Assembly (NCBI GenBank): GCA_018372435.1
Contig: JAHAJA010000021.1
Span: forward strand, 1-64,000
Source of the DNA: Clostridiales bacterium
Lineage (GTDB): Bacteria > Bacillota > Clostridia > Lachnospirales > Lachnospiraceae
Length of the DNA: 64,000 bases
Direction: 5' to 3'
The position numbers and the translations under genes are program-made. Under the pieces are notes generated by a model, which was given only the letters and a program-made list of their open reading frames with translations, had not been told where the DNA came from and did not search any database. Numbering within the stretch: position 1 is the stretch's first letter; every line of letters starts with the position of its first letter. Of the stretch, positions 47,084 through 56,202 are shown one piece after another.

Positions 47084-47128
47084 CAAATACTCACTTCGTG
47101 AGTGCTTGATTTCCTTCCGATAAGTAAC
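47063..47128. repeat. Long hairpin at the distal end of the GH3 leader
   Basis: The third repeat copy continues into a ~60-bp inverted repeat: TTACTTATCGG...GAAATCAA.TACTCAC with its complement after a TTC loop (GTGAGT..TTGATTTC...CCGATAAGTAA). On the GH3 transcript this would be near the 5' end. Confidence 0.75.
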
Positions 47129-47147
47129 ATTATAGCCAAACCGGTTT
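47129..47147 (-). promoter_or_regulatory. GH3 -10 element and LacI-type operator core
   Basis: Minus-strand TATAAT (47134-47129) is preceded within 3 bp by the palindrome AAACCGGTTT (47138-47147), the usual core of LacI-family operators. The site sits where the -10/-35 spacer would be, and no good -35 is seen, so repressor plus activator control is plausible. Confidence 0.5.
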
Positions 47148-47215
47148 AGATATGATATAATTTTCCTATCAAAAAGTATAACTATTTTGTCGTATTTTAT
47201 CGGAAAGGAGATTAT

Positions 47216-48109
47216 ATGATGCAATATCTAGAGCAAAAAAAGGAGTTAATTAACGGGATTCCCTCCAATTATATCTGTGACATCCATACGGTGCATAGTG
47301 CAGGTATCTCCTTTCCTGCGCATTTTCACAGTTATATTGAATTATTGTATGGGTTAGAAGGTCGTTTCAATGTATTACTGAATGGAAAATACCATTATTT
47401 TGCTAAAGGTGATCTTATATTAATTAATTCCAAGGAGGTTCATCAAGTCAATGCACTTGATGAGTTCGGTGGTAACTATATTGTTCTTCGTTTTGAGCCT
47501 GAAGTAATCTATAATAATATGTTTCAGAATTATTCAGAATTGAAATACACCTTACCATTCTTGATTGAGAATCCCAAACAACAAAAGGTAATAACAAAAG
47601 ACTTACTGATAAATACAAGTATACCAGAATTACTATGGGATATTCATAAAGAGATGGAAGAACAAAATTATGGATATGAACTGGCTGTTCGTAATCATAT
47701 TGGCCGAATCTTTTTATGGATCTTACGCTATTTTCATACCAATAATCCAAACGGTATATTCCAGTTCAGCGAAGATGAATTATATCTAAGGAGATTACAA
47801 CCAGCACTTGATTATGTACCAGACAATTATATGAATGAAATAAAGACGCCCGATATGGCGTCTCTATGTAATATGAGTTCTAGCTATTTTTCACGACTCT
47901 TTAACCGGATTATGAACATGACCTTTAATGATTATGTAAATCATATTCGTCTGAAGGAAGCGGAGAAGCTTCTTGTATCAACCGACCTGAATATCACAGA
48001 GATATCAAATCAAGTAGGTTTTAACACAACAAGCTATTTCATCAAAATCTTCAAAGAAAATAAAGGTACTTCTCCGAAACAATATCAGAAGGAATACCTT
48101 AATGAATAG
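47216..48109 (+). CDS. AraC-family regulator
   Basis: 297 aa; GGAAAGGAG precedes the ATG. Cupin sensor (SFPAHFHSYIELLYGLEG, FAKGDLILINSKEVHQVNA) then AraC HTH (MASLCNMSSSYFSRLFNRIM, ITEISNQVGFNTTSYFIKIF, GTSPKQYQ). It is divergent to the GH3 gene across the repeat-rich leader and is the obvious candidate activator of it, sensing a beta-oligosaccharide. Confidence 0.92.
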   Translation: MMQYLEQKKELINGIPSNYICDIHTVHSAGISFPAHFHSYIELLYGLEGRFNVLLNGKYHYFAKGDLILINSKEVHQVNALDEFGGNYIVLRFEPEVIYNNMFQNYSELKYTLPFLIENPKQQKVITKDLLINTSIPELLWDIHKEMEEQNYGYELAVRNHIGRIFLWILRYFHTNNPNGIFQFSEDELYLRRLQPALDYVPDNYMNEIKTPDMASLCNMSSSYFSRLFNRIMNMTFNDYVNHIRLKEAEKLLVSTDLNITEISNQVGFNTTSYFIKIFKENKGTSPKQYQKEYLNE

Positions 48110-48126
48110 TATAGTTAATTATTGAT

Positions 48127-49071
48127 TTAGACCACCCTACTACATCGCTCGAAGAATTCCTTGATCTTTTCCTGACAATGCTCCGTCTTAACAAGATAGC
48201 TTTGTCCGTGACCTGCACCCGGTACCGTTTCAATATATCGGTCTGCTTTACAAACTGTATAGTTTTCCTTACTCATGTAAGAAGGAACGAATCGATCGGA
48301 CTCACCATGAACGAATAGCACTGGTCTTGTATTCTTCCCTAGTGCTTCCTTTGTGTTCATCTCACCCATATTAAATCCAGCGATCCCACGACACAACAGA
48401 CCAAAAATCGGAATAAGAGGGAACGCTGGCAGATGATAGTATTCCTTTGCAACATGTTTATATATCTCTCTTGGTGAGGTATATCCACAATCAGCAATAA
48501 TTCCCCTAACATTAGGGGGCAATTCAAGTCCACTAACCATCAGTACCGTAGCTGCTCCCATAGATACTCCATCTAATATTATTGGTAGCTCAGACCCTAG
48601 TTTATCATTCAAGAATAAGATCCATTGTACAATATCATATCGTTCCTTGATTCCAAATGTAATGTATTTGCCTTCACTAGCACCATGTGCTCGTTGATCA
48701 ATAATTAGTAAATTACAATTCTCTTCATAATAGAAACTACAGATTGCTCCAAAATCATTACACCCATTCCCACGAAAACCATGCACGCAAAGCACGGTTC
48801 TTTTCGGGTCTTTCGCACGAATCAGATATCCCTTTAACTGTAGTCCATCTTTACTGGTAATGGATACTTGCTCTGGATTTTGCTTATTTACCCAAGCCGT
48901 ACCATCTCGAATAGTTTTCTCAAACTTCTTCCAGCTCCCCGTATACATATGCTCATCATCTGGCACTTTCACTCCATAGCGATAAATTGCGTAGCGGAAA
49001 AATCCTACTTCTATTAGGCAAATTATAAGTATAAGAATTAGAATTAGAACCCCTAGAATTTTTACTATCAT
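48127..49071 (-). CDS. Membrane-anchored alpha/beta hydrolase
   Basis: 314 aa. One N-terminal membrane helix (VKILGVLILILILIICLIEV), then the serine hydrolase core: VLCVHGFRGNGCNDFG, nucleophile elbow DGVSMGAATVLM, acid Asp in VHGESDRFVPS and His in GAGHGQSY. This is the YkuN/BEM46-like group (family-name from memory). Likely anchored at the outer face by the helix. Substrate unknown. Confidence 0.85.
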   Translation of the reverse strand: MIVKILGVLILILILIICLIEVGFFRYAIYRYGVKVPDDEHMYTGSWKKFEKTIRDGTAWVNKQNPEQVSITSKDGLQLKGYLIRAKDPKRTVLCVHGFRGNGCNDFGAICSFYYEENCNLLIIDQRAHGASEGKYITFGIKERYDIVQWILFLNDKLGSELPIILDGVSMGAATVLMVSGLELPPNVRGIIADCGYTSPREIYKHVAKEYYHLPAFPLIPIFGLLCRGIAGFNMGEMNTKEALGKNTRPVLFVHGESDRFVPSYMSKENYTVCKADRYIETVPGAGHGQSYLVKTEHCQEKIKEFFERCSRVV

Positions 49072-49209
49072 GCTCCATACCTTCTTTCATTTATTAAATC
49101 TAGATAATAATTCAGAAATTGAACAAAACTCTAATTTTCTCTACTCTATTCTCTATAGATAAACTAAGATCAATTTAACTCCTCCACTACATACCAATAC
49201 ATAGTAAAA

Positions 49210-49490
49210 GCAAAACTCTCAACATATTACATTACTCCTTAGTTTGCGTATTATGACTAAGAAACGATAGCGTAATACCTGTAGTTTATCTTAGTGTGTG
49301 CTGGATAGTATAGGAAGATGAGGCAAGGAGGCCGAGTCAGCCTGAACCGCGACAGGATGTCGCGTTGAAGGCGTTTCCGACTCCTCTATAGAAAATGTAA
49401 TGCACACACTTAGAAAAACTAAGGTATGTAACGTGTTTCGTGTCATAATACGTAAACTAAGAAGCCTGTTACACCTATACTGAGTTTTGC
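49210..49490. repeat. 281-bp fold-back (MITE-like) element with GC-rich core
   Basis: Two arms of about 95 nt are imperfect inverted repeats. GCAAAACTC at 49210 pairs with GAGTTTTGC at 49482-49490, and CTTAGTTTGCGTATTATGAC with its near-complement ending at 49461; the inner ends are TTAGTGTGTGC / GCACACAC. The core has a GC-rich nested stem, GAGTC...CGCGACA-GGA-TGTCGCG...GACTC. Features suggest a non-autonomous foldback element or a structured RNA. It fills most of the 428-bp gap; no coding sequence is convincing there. Confidence 0.7.
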
Positions 49491-49499
49491 ACTCACAAC

Positions 49500-49934
49500 C
49501 TATCTCCATTGTTTTTTTAATTGTATGATTCTGAATATAGAATCAATTATAAAGATTGCTAACGCAATTACACCTGCAATCTGTACCGTTTGGGATAGAT
49601 AGTAAGAAGACAAATCAGTATTTCCCTTGAAGGCATAGTAAGCAGTACGATACATCCCAGCTCCTGGCACCATTGGCATGATTCCTGGTATTAAGAAAAC
49701 CGTTCCTGGTGCCTTTAATAACCTTGCACATATATGGGAGATCAAAGCAACTACCATCGTAGCTGCAAAGGCTTGCAAAACACTTAATGTTGGATACCTA
49801 ACCTCCATTAATAAGTAAACCCACCAACCAATCGCTCCAACAGCTCCTGAATACAGTATTAATTTCTTTGGAACACCAATAACAATTGACATTCCTACTA
49901 CTCCAAGGAATGCACCAATTATTTGTAAAATCAT
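49500..49934 (-). CDS. ThrE_2-like threonine/serine exporter subunit
   Basis: 144 aa of four to five membrane helices (family DUF3815/ThrE_2), with PGIMPMVPGAGMYRTAYYAF, the signature of the second half of ThrE. It overlaps by 4 nt the upstream gene encoding the other half. Together they form the split ThrE-type exporter that moves threonine and serine, or related small molecules. Confidence 0.87.
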   Translation of the reverse strand: MILQIIGAFLGVVGMSIVIGVPKKLILYSGAVGAIGWWVYLLMEVRYPTLSVLQAFAATMVVALISHICARLLKAPGTVFLIPGIMPMVPGAGMYRTAYYAFKGNTDLSSYYLSQTVQIAGVIALAIFIIDSIFRIIQLKKQWR

Positions 49935-50791
49935 ATCATCCTACCTCCAATTACTGCTACCCCGAACGCCAAACCTATACCAATTCCAACTGCAACACAT
50001 GCCGCAATAACGAATGCTTCGATTGCACGACTACCTCCTGAAAGGTAATCCCCCTGTAAGGTATCACGAATGGCATTGGTAATTGCAACTCCAGGTACTA
50101 ATGGCATAATGGAACCAACGATTATAATCTCTACAATAACTGAATTATCTAATACATGTGCATATAACATCGTCGCTACCGCTATAATAAAAGAGGATAA
50201 CATATCCGTGATGAAATTATTCAATTTCACTCTTCCTGCAATATGTCTACAGGCTACAATCCACAATCCGTTAATCGCTGCTAAGGCAGAAGCTAAAATT
50301 CCACCTCCAAGTAATAAGGTAAAGAAAGATGAAGTCATGATAATTCCAACATAGACCATACTATTTGGATACTCTTTTTTGTCTTTAATGCGTAACAATT
50401 CTTGATACGCTTCTTCAACTGATATCACACCACAACACAGCCTACGTGACACATCATTTACTTCGTATACCTGACTAAGATTCGTTTGTTTTTCACTTAC
50501 TCTTGTTATCTTCGTAATTGCATCAATACTTGGATCTGCAAGTGTAACAAACAAGCCCGTTACTGTTGCGAAAGTTTCCGCAGTTTCTAGACCTGAAGTA
50601 TGAAGAATTCTACAAATTGTATCTTCTACACGATACGTTTCTGCACCGCTCTGTAACATAATTTTCCCTGCCAACAATGCTGTATCCATTAATAACCTAT
50701 ATCTGGCCTGTCTCTCTTTTTGAGAGATGTGTTCCCTCTCCATACTTTCTTTCATATCCATACTCTCAGGTTCAAAAACATCTTCGTTCAT
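49931..50791 (-). CDS. ThrE-like exporter N-terminal subunit (DUF1212)
   Basis: 286 aa. Cytoplasmic N-terminal part (LMDTALLAGKIMLQSGAETY) followed by about five helices including GSIMPLVPGVAITNAIRDTL and GGSRAIEAFVIAACVAVGIG. DUF1212 family, fused to its partner in Corynebacterium ThrE but split here. Two-gene operon with a 4-nt overlap. Confidence 0.87.
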   Translation of the reverse strand: MNEDVFEPESMDMKESMEREHISQKERQARYRLLMDTALLAGKIMLQSGAETYRVEDTICRILHTSGLETAETFATVTGLFVTLADPSIDAITKITRVSEKQTNLSQVYEVNDVSRRLCCGVISVEEAYQELLRIKDKKEYPNSMVYVGIIMTSSFFTLLLGGGILASALAAINGLWIVACRHIAGRVKLNNFITDMLSSFIIAVATMLYAHVLDNSVIVEIIIVGSIMPLVPGVAITNAIRDTLQGDYLSGGSRAIEAFVIAACVAVGIGIGLAFGVAVIGGRMI

Positions 50792-50949
50792 AAATTACCT
50801 TACCTGCCTCCTAACGTAAACTTAACTGTGAATTGTTATACAAACTAACATACTTTTTTCATGATTATTTCACAAAATGAACACATTTGCAATCTATAAT
50901 TATATTCAGATAGTAAAACAACTATCTACTCCCACCCTATTATACGAGT

Positions 50950-51018
50950 GGTAATACTTTACACTATGAAGTATTACCCACAGTAAAAGAACGCCTACCT
51001 TAAGCGTTCTTTTACTGT
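50950..51018 (-). terminator. Double hairpin terminator of the CNNM-like gene
   Basis: First hairpin ACAGTAAAAGAACGC/GCGTTCTTTTACTGT (50980-51018), then a second stem GGTAATACTT/AAGTATTACC (50950-50978) a base further on the minus strand. It lies 12 bp past the stop. Confidence 0.7.
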
Positions 51019-51029
51019 TTATACCTATT

Positions 51030-52382
51030 TTATTCTAGCTCTAATTCACCTAACTCTATAGGCTCATCCTCAAGTTCTTTTGTAACTCGCACAAAACGAA
51101 TCATCTTGTACTTAACATCCAAGATTTCGAATAGATATCCCGCATATGAAACAGAGATATGTTCTCCTTCACTTGGTATTCTATTCAGTAATGATGTTAA
51201 TAATCCATTCAGTGTATCAAAATCTTCTTCCTCAATTTCTATACCTAATGTATCCTCAATATCATCAAGGCTAGCCAATCCCTTCATTAAGTATCGACCC
51301 TCACCTTGTTTGATAATTAATTTCTCATCTTCATCATATTCATCTAGGATATTACCCACGATTTCTTCAAGTATATCTTCCATGGCCACTAAACCTGCAG
51401 TTTGTCCATATTCATCAACTGCGATTGCCATATGTATTTTCTTTAATTGCATGTCATTAAATAATACATCAATATTCTGTGTATCAGGAACAAAATATGG
51501 TTTTCTTGCAATCAGTTTAAGCGGCTTATTCTTAAACTTGGAGGACATGTAACATCTCGTTACATCTTTCACATGAAGGATACCGATAATATTATTAATG
51601 TCATCTTCAAACAATGGAAATCTAGAGTAGCTCTTCTCTAACATAAACCGTAACGTCTGTTCTACCGTCTGATTACAATCAATTGCTACAATCTTTTTTC
51701 GATGAGTCATAATGTCTTTAACTTCCTTTTCATCGAATTCAATAATATTCGATATCATTTCCGCTTCATTTGACGCAAGAACACCCTGTTCTTGGCCTTC
51801 ATTAACCATCGACATGATTTCATCTTCCGTAACATTTTCTTCTAAATCTTCTGGTTTAATATGGCACAAACGCAAAATTAGATTCGTAGTCTTCTCAATT
51901 AAGAATGCAATTGGTGTTACTAATCGAATAAAGAATAGAACAACATTCGCAATTCCATACGCAGCCTTATTAGAATCCTTAAGGGCAAGTTTCTTTGGAA
52001 AAACATCACCAAAAAGAATACTTATGAACAAAACTAAGAATACGAAGGCAACTGTCCATGCCTCTTTTGTTATCTCAATTGGCAAACCAAATTGCTCTGG
52101 AAATCCAATATCTCTAAAAGTATATGCAATATCTCCAGCACAGATATATCCCACTAATACACTTGAGGTTGTCAATATGACTTCTACTGCATTCATGTAT
52201 TTATCTGGCTTTTCAATAAAACCTAATAGTACTTTAGACTTCTCATCTCCATCTTCTGCTCTTTTTCGTACTGTTACTTCATTAATGTGTTCAATTGCTC
52301 TCGCTCCATATGATATAATGGCTTTTAATACTAGAAGTAACAAAACAACAACGATACCTAATATCGGATAACCATCCTCCAT
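51030..52382 (-). CDS. Hemolysin-C/CorC-type protein (DUF21-CBS-CorC)
   Basis: 450 aa: DUF21/CNNM transmembrane part (four helices, ending LFGDVFPKKLALKD), two CBS domains (IMTHRKKIVAIDC..., LKLIARKPYFVPDT...), DEYGQTAGLVAMEDILEEIV, and a C-terminal CorC_HlyC domain (LNGLLTSLLNRIP). Family members export or sense Mg2+/Co2+ at the membrane. Next to MazF/Alr genes but separately expressed. Confidence 0.9.
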   Translation of the reverse strand: MEDGYPILGIVVVLLLLVLKAIISYGARAIEHINEVTVRKRAEDGDEKSKVLLGFIEKPDKYMNAVEVILTTSSVLVGYICAGDIAYTFRDIGFPEQFGLPIEITKEAWTVAFVFLVLFISILFGDVFPKKLALKDSNKAAYGIANVVLFFIRLVTPIAFLIEKTTNLILRLCHIKPEDLEENVTEDEIMSMVNEGQEQGVLASNEAEMISNIIEFDEKEVKDIMTHRKKIVAIDCNQTVEQTLRFMLEKSYSRFPLFEDDINNIIGILHVKDVTRCYMSSKFKNKPLKLIARKPYFVPDTQNIDVLFNDMQLKKIHMAIAVDEYGQTAGLVAMEDILEEIVGNILDEYDEDEKLIIKQGEGRYLMKGLASLDDIEDTLGIEIEEEDFDTLNGLLTSLLNRIPSEGEHISVSYAGYLFEILDVKYKMIRFVRVTKELEDEPIELGELELE

Positions 52383-52432
52383 GTAAAATCTTATCTCCTT
52401 TATAATGTACTACAATTGACTCATACCAGACC

Positions 52433-52780
52433 TTATGTATCTAGAGAGAAACTAATAAGCAATGCTTTATCAATCTTTTTCAGTACATCTTGATCCAAAT
52501 GACAAACTTTCTCCTTAAGTCTAGTTTTATCAATTGTTCTAATCTGTTCCAGTAAGATAACAGAATCCTTAACAATACCATATTTCTCTGCATCAAGCTC
52601 TACATGCGTAGGAAGCTTCGCTTTATTCATCTTTGATGTAATTGCTGCACAGATTACTGTTGGACTATGTTTATTTCCTGTATCATTCTGAATGATTAAC
52701 ACTGGGCGAACGCCGCCCTGTTCTGATCCCACTACGGGTCTCAAATCTGCATAAAAAATGTCACCGCGCTTAATTATCAC
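52433..52780 (-). CDS. mazF: MazF/PemK-type mRNA interferase (EndoA/NdoA homologue)
   Basis: 115 aa from GTG at 52780, the family start (IIKRGDIFYADLRPVVGSEQ, with GGVRPVLIIQND, TSKMNKAKLPTHVEL and TIDKTRLKEKV). It would cut single-stranded mRNA at a specific motif. Frame is open 40 basic codons further up to 52900, behind a perfect AGGAGG, so an extended form is possible. Alr lies upstream as in Bacillus, but no antitoxin gene is visible in the 286-bp gap. Confidence 0.9.
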   Translation of the reverse strand: MIIKRGDIFYADLRPVVGSEQGGVRPVLIIQNDTGNKHSPTVICAAITSKMNKAKLPTHVELDAEKYGIVKDSVILLEQIRTIDKTRLKEKVCHLDQDVLKKIDKALLISFSLDT

Positions 52781-53066
52781 TTTATTCACACTCCATTTAT
52801 TGGCTTTAGCTTTATTATTGCCAGTTTTGACCTGTGTATTCCTAAAGTGTACTATTTTTCTACGGTTATTATTTGGTAAATTACTTCTAACTAACAACAA
52901 GCCTCCTAATAGCAGGGCATACCTTACTTCTAAACCTAAAAAAATTCACTTAGTTACTGCTTCGAACCATTCACTACACATTCCAGTCCAAAATGAATAT
53001 CTTTTCATCTTGTGTGCATCCAACTTCAAAAAGTTGATAAAGTGAACAATTACTTTGTCTTTAAAC

Positions 53067-54257
53067 TTAAATTAACAATTCTAAAACTTGATGCAGACAA
53101 TTATAATAATCTGCTGTACCAACTTTCTTTCCTTCTTTATAGTATACTCTCGGTACACGCTTTCCTATGTCACAAACAAGTTCATAATTAAATGATCCAA
53201 CCAGATTTGCAACTTCTTCTATTGAAATAGATTCGTCCCCATCCCGGCCAATCAACGTTACCATATCCCCTTCTTTTACATCTGGGATATTCGTAACATC
53301 TACCATAAACTGATCCATACATACTCTACCAACGATTGGAGCGGATTTACCATGTATTAAGACTCTTCCTTTTGAAGAAAGTTGTCTTGGATAACCATCT
53401 GCATAACCAACTGGTATTGTAGCAATAACGCTATCATGTTCTGTAATATACGTACTATTATAACTAATTCCCGTACCAGCCTCAACCTCTTTCACATAAA
53501 CTACGTTACTTTTTAATGTTAAAGCTGGTTGTAGCATTAAACTATTCTTGTTTACTTCATCTGAAGGATACATACCGTAAGTAACTATACCACTACGTAC
53601 CATATCTAAGTTTGCTTCTGGTAAATCAATAATAGAAGCACTATTCGATACATGTTTTACTGGTATATGTATACCTTCCTTTTCCAATTTATCAGCAAAT
53701 ACTAAAAAACGACTTAACTGCTTCCTAACAGATGTCTTATCTGATTCATCTGCACACGCAAAATGTGTAAATAACCCCTCAATAATGAGATTTGGTAGCT
53801 TACTGATTTCTTTAATAATCTGAATACTTTCAACCGTATCTTTGAATCCAATACGAGTCATTCCTGTATCAATTTTAATATGAATCTTAGCTTGCTTTCC
53901 AAGTGAAACTGCTATATCAGAGAGCCTTTTTGCCATATCATATTGAAAAACCGTCTGGCTAATATCATATTTCAATAAGTCTTCATATTGTTGATGTGGT
54001 GTAAATCCCAAGATTAATATTGGCTTTTCAAACCCCGCCAGACGAAGCTCAATACCTTCTTCGATAATAGCAATTCCATAAGCATCTACTTTATCTTTCA
54101 ACGCAGTTGCTAATGCAACTGCACCATGACCATAACCATCGGCTTTAATAACTGCCATAATCTTTGTATTATCGTTGATATTCCTTCTTACTTCATCGAT
54201 ATTGTTACAGATTGCATCGAGGTTAATCCGAGCCTCAACTCTGTAGTATTCATTCAT
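53067..54257 (-). CDS. alr: Alanine racemase
   Basis: 396 aa. PLP lysine in IMAVIKADGYGHGA, HIKIDTGMTRIGF, catalytic Tyr in GISYNSTYITE, and C-terminal MDQFMVDV and DEVSIEEVA-type elements (ESISIEEVANLVGSF). It makes D-Ala for peptidoglycan. Its order with nnr and acpS upstream and mazF downstream matches the conserved Firmicutes acpS-nnr-alr-mazF cluster. Confidence 0.97.
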   Translation of the reverse strand: MNEYYRVEARINLDAICNNIDEVRRNINDNTKIMAVIKADGYGHGAVALATALKDKVDAYGIAIIEEGIELRLAGFEKPILILGFTPHQQYEDLLKYDISQTVFQYDMAKRLSDIAVSLGKQAKIHIKIDTGMTRIGFKDTVESIQIIKEISKLPNLIIEGLFTHFACADESDKTSVRKQLSRFLVFADKLEKEGIHIPVKHVSNSASIIDLPEANLDMVRSGIVTYGMYPSDEVNKNSLMLQPALTLKSNVVYVKEVEAGTGISYNSTYITEHDSVIATIPVGYADGYPRQLSSKGRVLIHGKSAPIVGRVCMDQFMVDVTNIPDVKEGDMVTLIGRDGDESISIEEVANLVGSFNYELVCDIGKRVPRVYYKEGKKVGTADYYNCLHQVLELLI

Positions 54258-54294
54258 GAAAACTGCCTCCTTACACTGTTAGCTATACATTCAT

Positions 54295-55824
54295 TCACTC
54301 ATGAAGTACTAATGGAAGTGCTTCAATTATATCACTTGCAATCAAAGAATACACGCTCTTTGATTCAATTGCTTTATCTCCCGCAAGTCCATGCACATAC
54401 ACACTTAGAGCTGTAGCATCAAAACGATCCATACCTTGTGCTAACATTGCTGCTATAATTCCTGTTAATACGTCTCCCGCTCCTGCAGTAGCCATACCAT
54501 TGTTTCCGGATAGATTAATGTAGCTACGAACTCCATCTGAAACGATTGTCCTCGCATCCTTTAATGCCAACACATACCGTTTACCCTTTACTGCATTCAC
54601 AGTAACTGGTAACAGATTTTCCTTAACATTGAATACTTCACAATCTAATAACCTAGACATCTCCTTAAGATGTGGCGTAACAACTACATTCTCTGGTAAA
54701 TCAATGTCACAATAACATTCTTTCTCATTATCTTTGGAAATATACTGGCTTTTACCTGCCAACATCGTAATAGCATCCGCATCGATAACAATCGGTACGT
54801 TTGTATGATTCAATACGATATCTAGCAAATGATCCGATGCTGCAGATATTCCAATACCTGGGCCGATAACAATTGAGGTAGCCCATTTTAACTCTTGAAT
54901 AATACGGTCAACTTCTAATTTGTTCTTCAAATTGCTTGGATCGTATGTAGATAGAATCGCCTCCGGTAAAAGGCTTTGAATAATACTACGATTATCTTCC
55001 ACCGTTAGTACTTTCACAAGTCCTGCTCCAGTACGACAGGCTGCTTTAGCAGATAAATAGCAAGCGCCTGACATATTACGAGAACCAGCTATGATTAGCA
55101 CCTTACCAAAGGTACCCTTATTCGAGTAGTTCTTTCGTAATGGTAATCTGGTTAAATCTTCTTTCTCATAATAAAAAACGGATGGTTTCACATATTCGAT
55201 TGCCTTCTTAGGGAAACCAATGTCAGCAACTAGTATTTCACCAGCATACTCACAGCCTGGATATAATACTAATCCAATCTTATTAACACCAAATGTTATC
55301 GTATAATCTGCTTTCACTGCAATATTCATAACCTTCCCGTTATCCGCATGGATGCCAGAAGGAATATCAACAGAGAAAACTTTATTATCACACGCATTAA
55401 TTGTTTCTATTATTTGTTCAAACACACCTACCACTGGTTTCGACAGACCAATTCCAAAGATAGCATCTATTATAACAGTATATTCTGATACTTTCACATT
55501 GTTATAGACTTTCACATCCAAATTACGTGCAATAAATAGCTGTTGCTTTGTCTGGTCAGTGGCACGCTTTTCATCACCGATAATAAGTACATCAGCATTG
55601 TATCCAAGTCCCTTCAACATGCGAACGGTAGCGATACCATCACCACCATTGTTACCAGTCCCACATACAGCTAGGATTCGATCATTCCTAGTTATCTTTG
55701 ATCGTATTAACTCAACAATTGCCATTGCTGCCTTTTCCATCAACACAAGGCTTGGTATACCAAGCATATTACTGGTATACTCATCTATCGCCTTCATCTT
55801 GGCAGCATCAACTAAATATTTCAT
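54295..55824 (-). CDS. nnr: Bifunctional NAD(P)H-hydrate epimerase/dehydratase
   Basis: 509 aa fused enzyme. YjeF_N epimerase domain with VCGTGNNGGDGIATVRML, and a C-terminal ADP-dependent dehydratase domain with VVTPHLKEMSRLL and the NGMATAGAGDVLTGIIAAML nucleotide-site motif. It repairs hydrated NADH/NADPH. Overlaps acpS by 4 nt. Confidence 0.96.
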   Translation of the reverse strand: MKYLVDAAKMKAIDEYTSNMLGIPSLVLMEKAAMAIVELIRSKITRNDRILAVCGTGNNGGDGIATVRMLKGLGYNADVLIIGDEKRATDQTKQQLFIARNLDVKVYNNVKVSEYTVIIDAIFGIGLSKPVVGVFEQIIETINACDNKVFSVDIPSGIHADNGKVMNIAVKADYTITFGVNKIGLVLYPGCEYAGEILVADIGFPKKAIEYVKPSVFYYEKEDLTRLPLRKNYSNKGTFGKVLIIAGSRNMSGACYLSAKAACRTGAGLVKVLTVEDNRSIIQSLLPEAILSTYDPSNLKNKLEVDRIIQELKWATSIVIGPGIGISAASDHLLDIVLNHTNVPIVIDADAITMLAGKSQYISKDNEKECYCDIDLPENVVVTPHLKEMSRLLDCEVFNVKENLLPVTVNAVKGKRYVLALKDARTIVSDGVRSYINLSGNNGMATAGAGDVLTGIIAAMLAQGMDRFDATALSVYVHGLAGDKAIESKSVYSLIASDIIEALPLVLHE

Positions 55825-56189
55825 GATTCTTTCCCTTCTGCTACTACAAAAGCATTCGAATATATCTTCGTATTTGTTATAGAAACATGGATTTTTGTAA
55901 TACCACGTTCCTTTGCTATCTTAAGAGCGTTCCCATATAGGATTACATAAGGACAACCAAGTTTATCTCGAAGCACTTCCATTTCATTCAGCTCAAAACC
56001 ATGAATTCCTGTCCCAAATGCCTTAGAAATTGCTTCTTTCACTGCAAAATTATCCGAAGCCTTTCTTTTATCCTCTCGTATAAGATCAATCTCACGTTCC
56101 GTAAAACATCTCGTGAGGAAATGTTCCTTCTCGCAAGCTTTCTCTACACGTTTGACTTCTGTCAAATCGATACCAATCCCAATAATCAA
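55821..56189 (-). CDS. acpS: Holo-[acyl-carrier-protein] synthase
   Basis: 122 aa, family length. MIIGIGIDLTEVKRVEKA holds the Mg-binding Asp8; FAVKEAISKAFGTGI has the second Glu and CoA-binding basic residues. It transfers 4'-phosphopantetheine to ACP. Overlaps nnr by 4 nt, as in many Firmicutes. Confidence 0.96.
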   Translation of the reverse strand: MIIGIGIDLTEVKRVEKACEKEHFLTRCFTEREIDLIREDKRKASDNFAVKEAISKAFGTGIHGFELNEMEVLRDKLGCPYVILYGNALKIAKERGITKIHVSITNTKIYSNAFVVAEGKES

Positions 56190-56202
56190 CGCTACTCCAT
56201 CC

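Noticed and set aside
49291..49509. 72-aa minus-strand frame
   Set aside because: It lies within the fold-back element and has no convincing RBS or coding bias.
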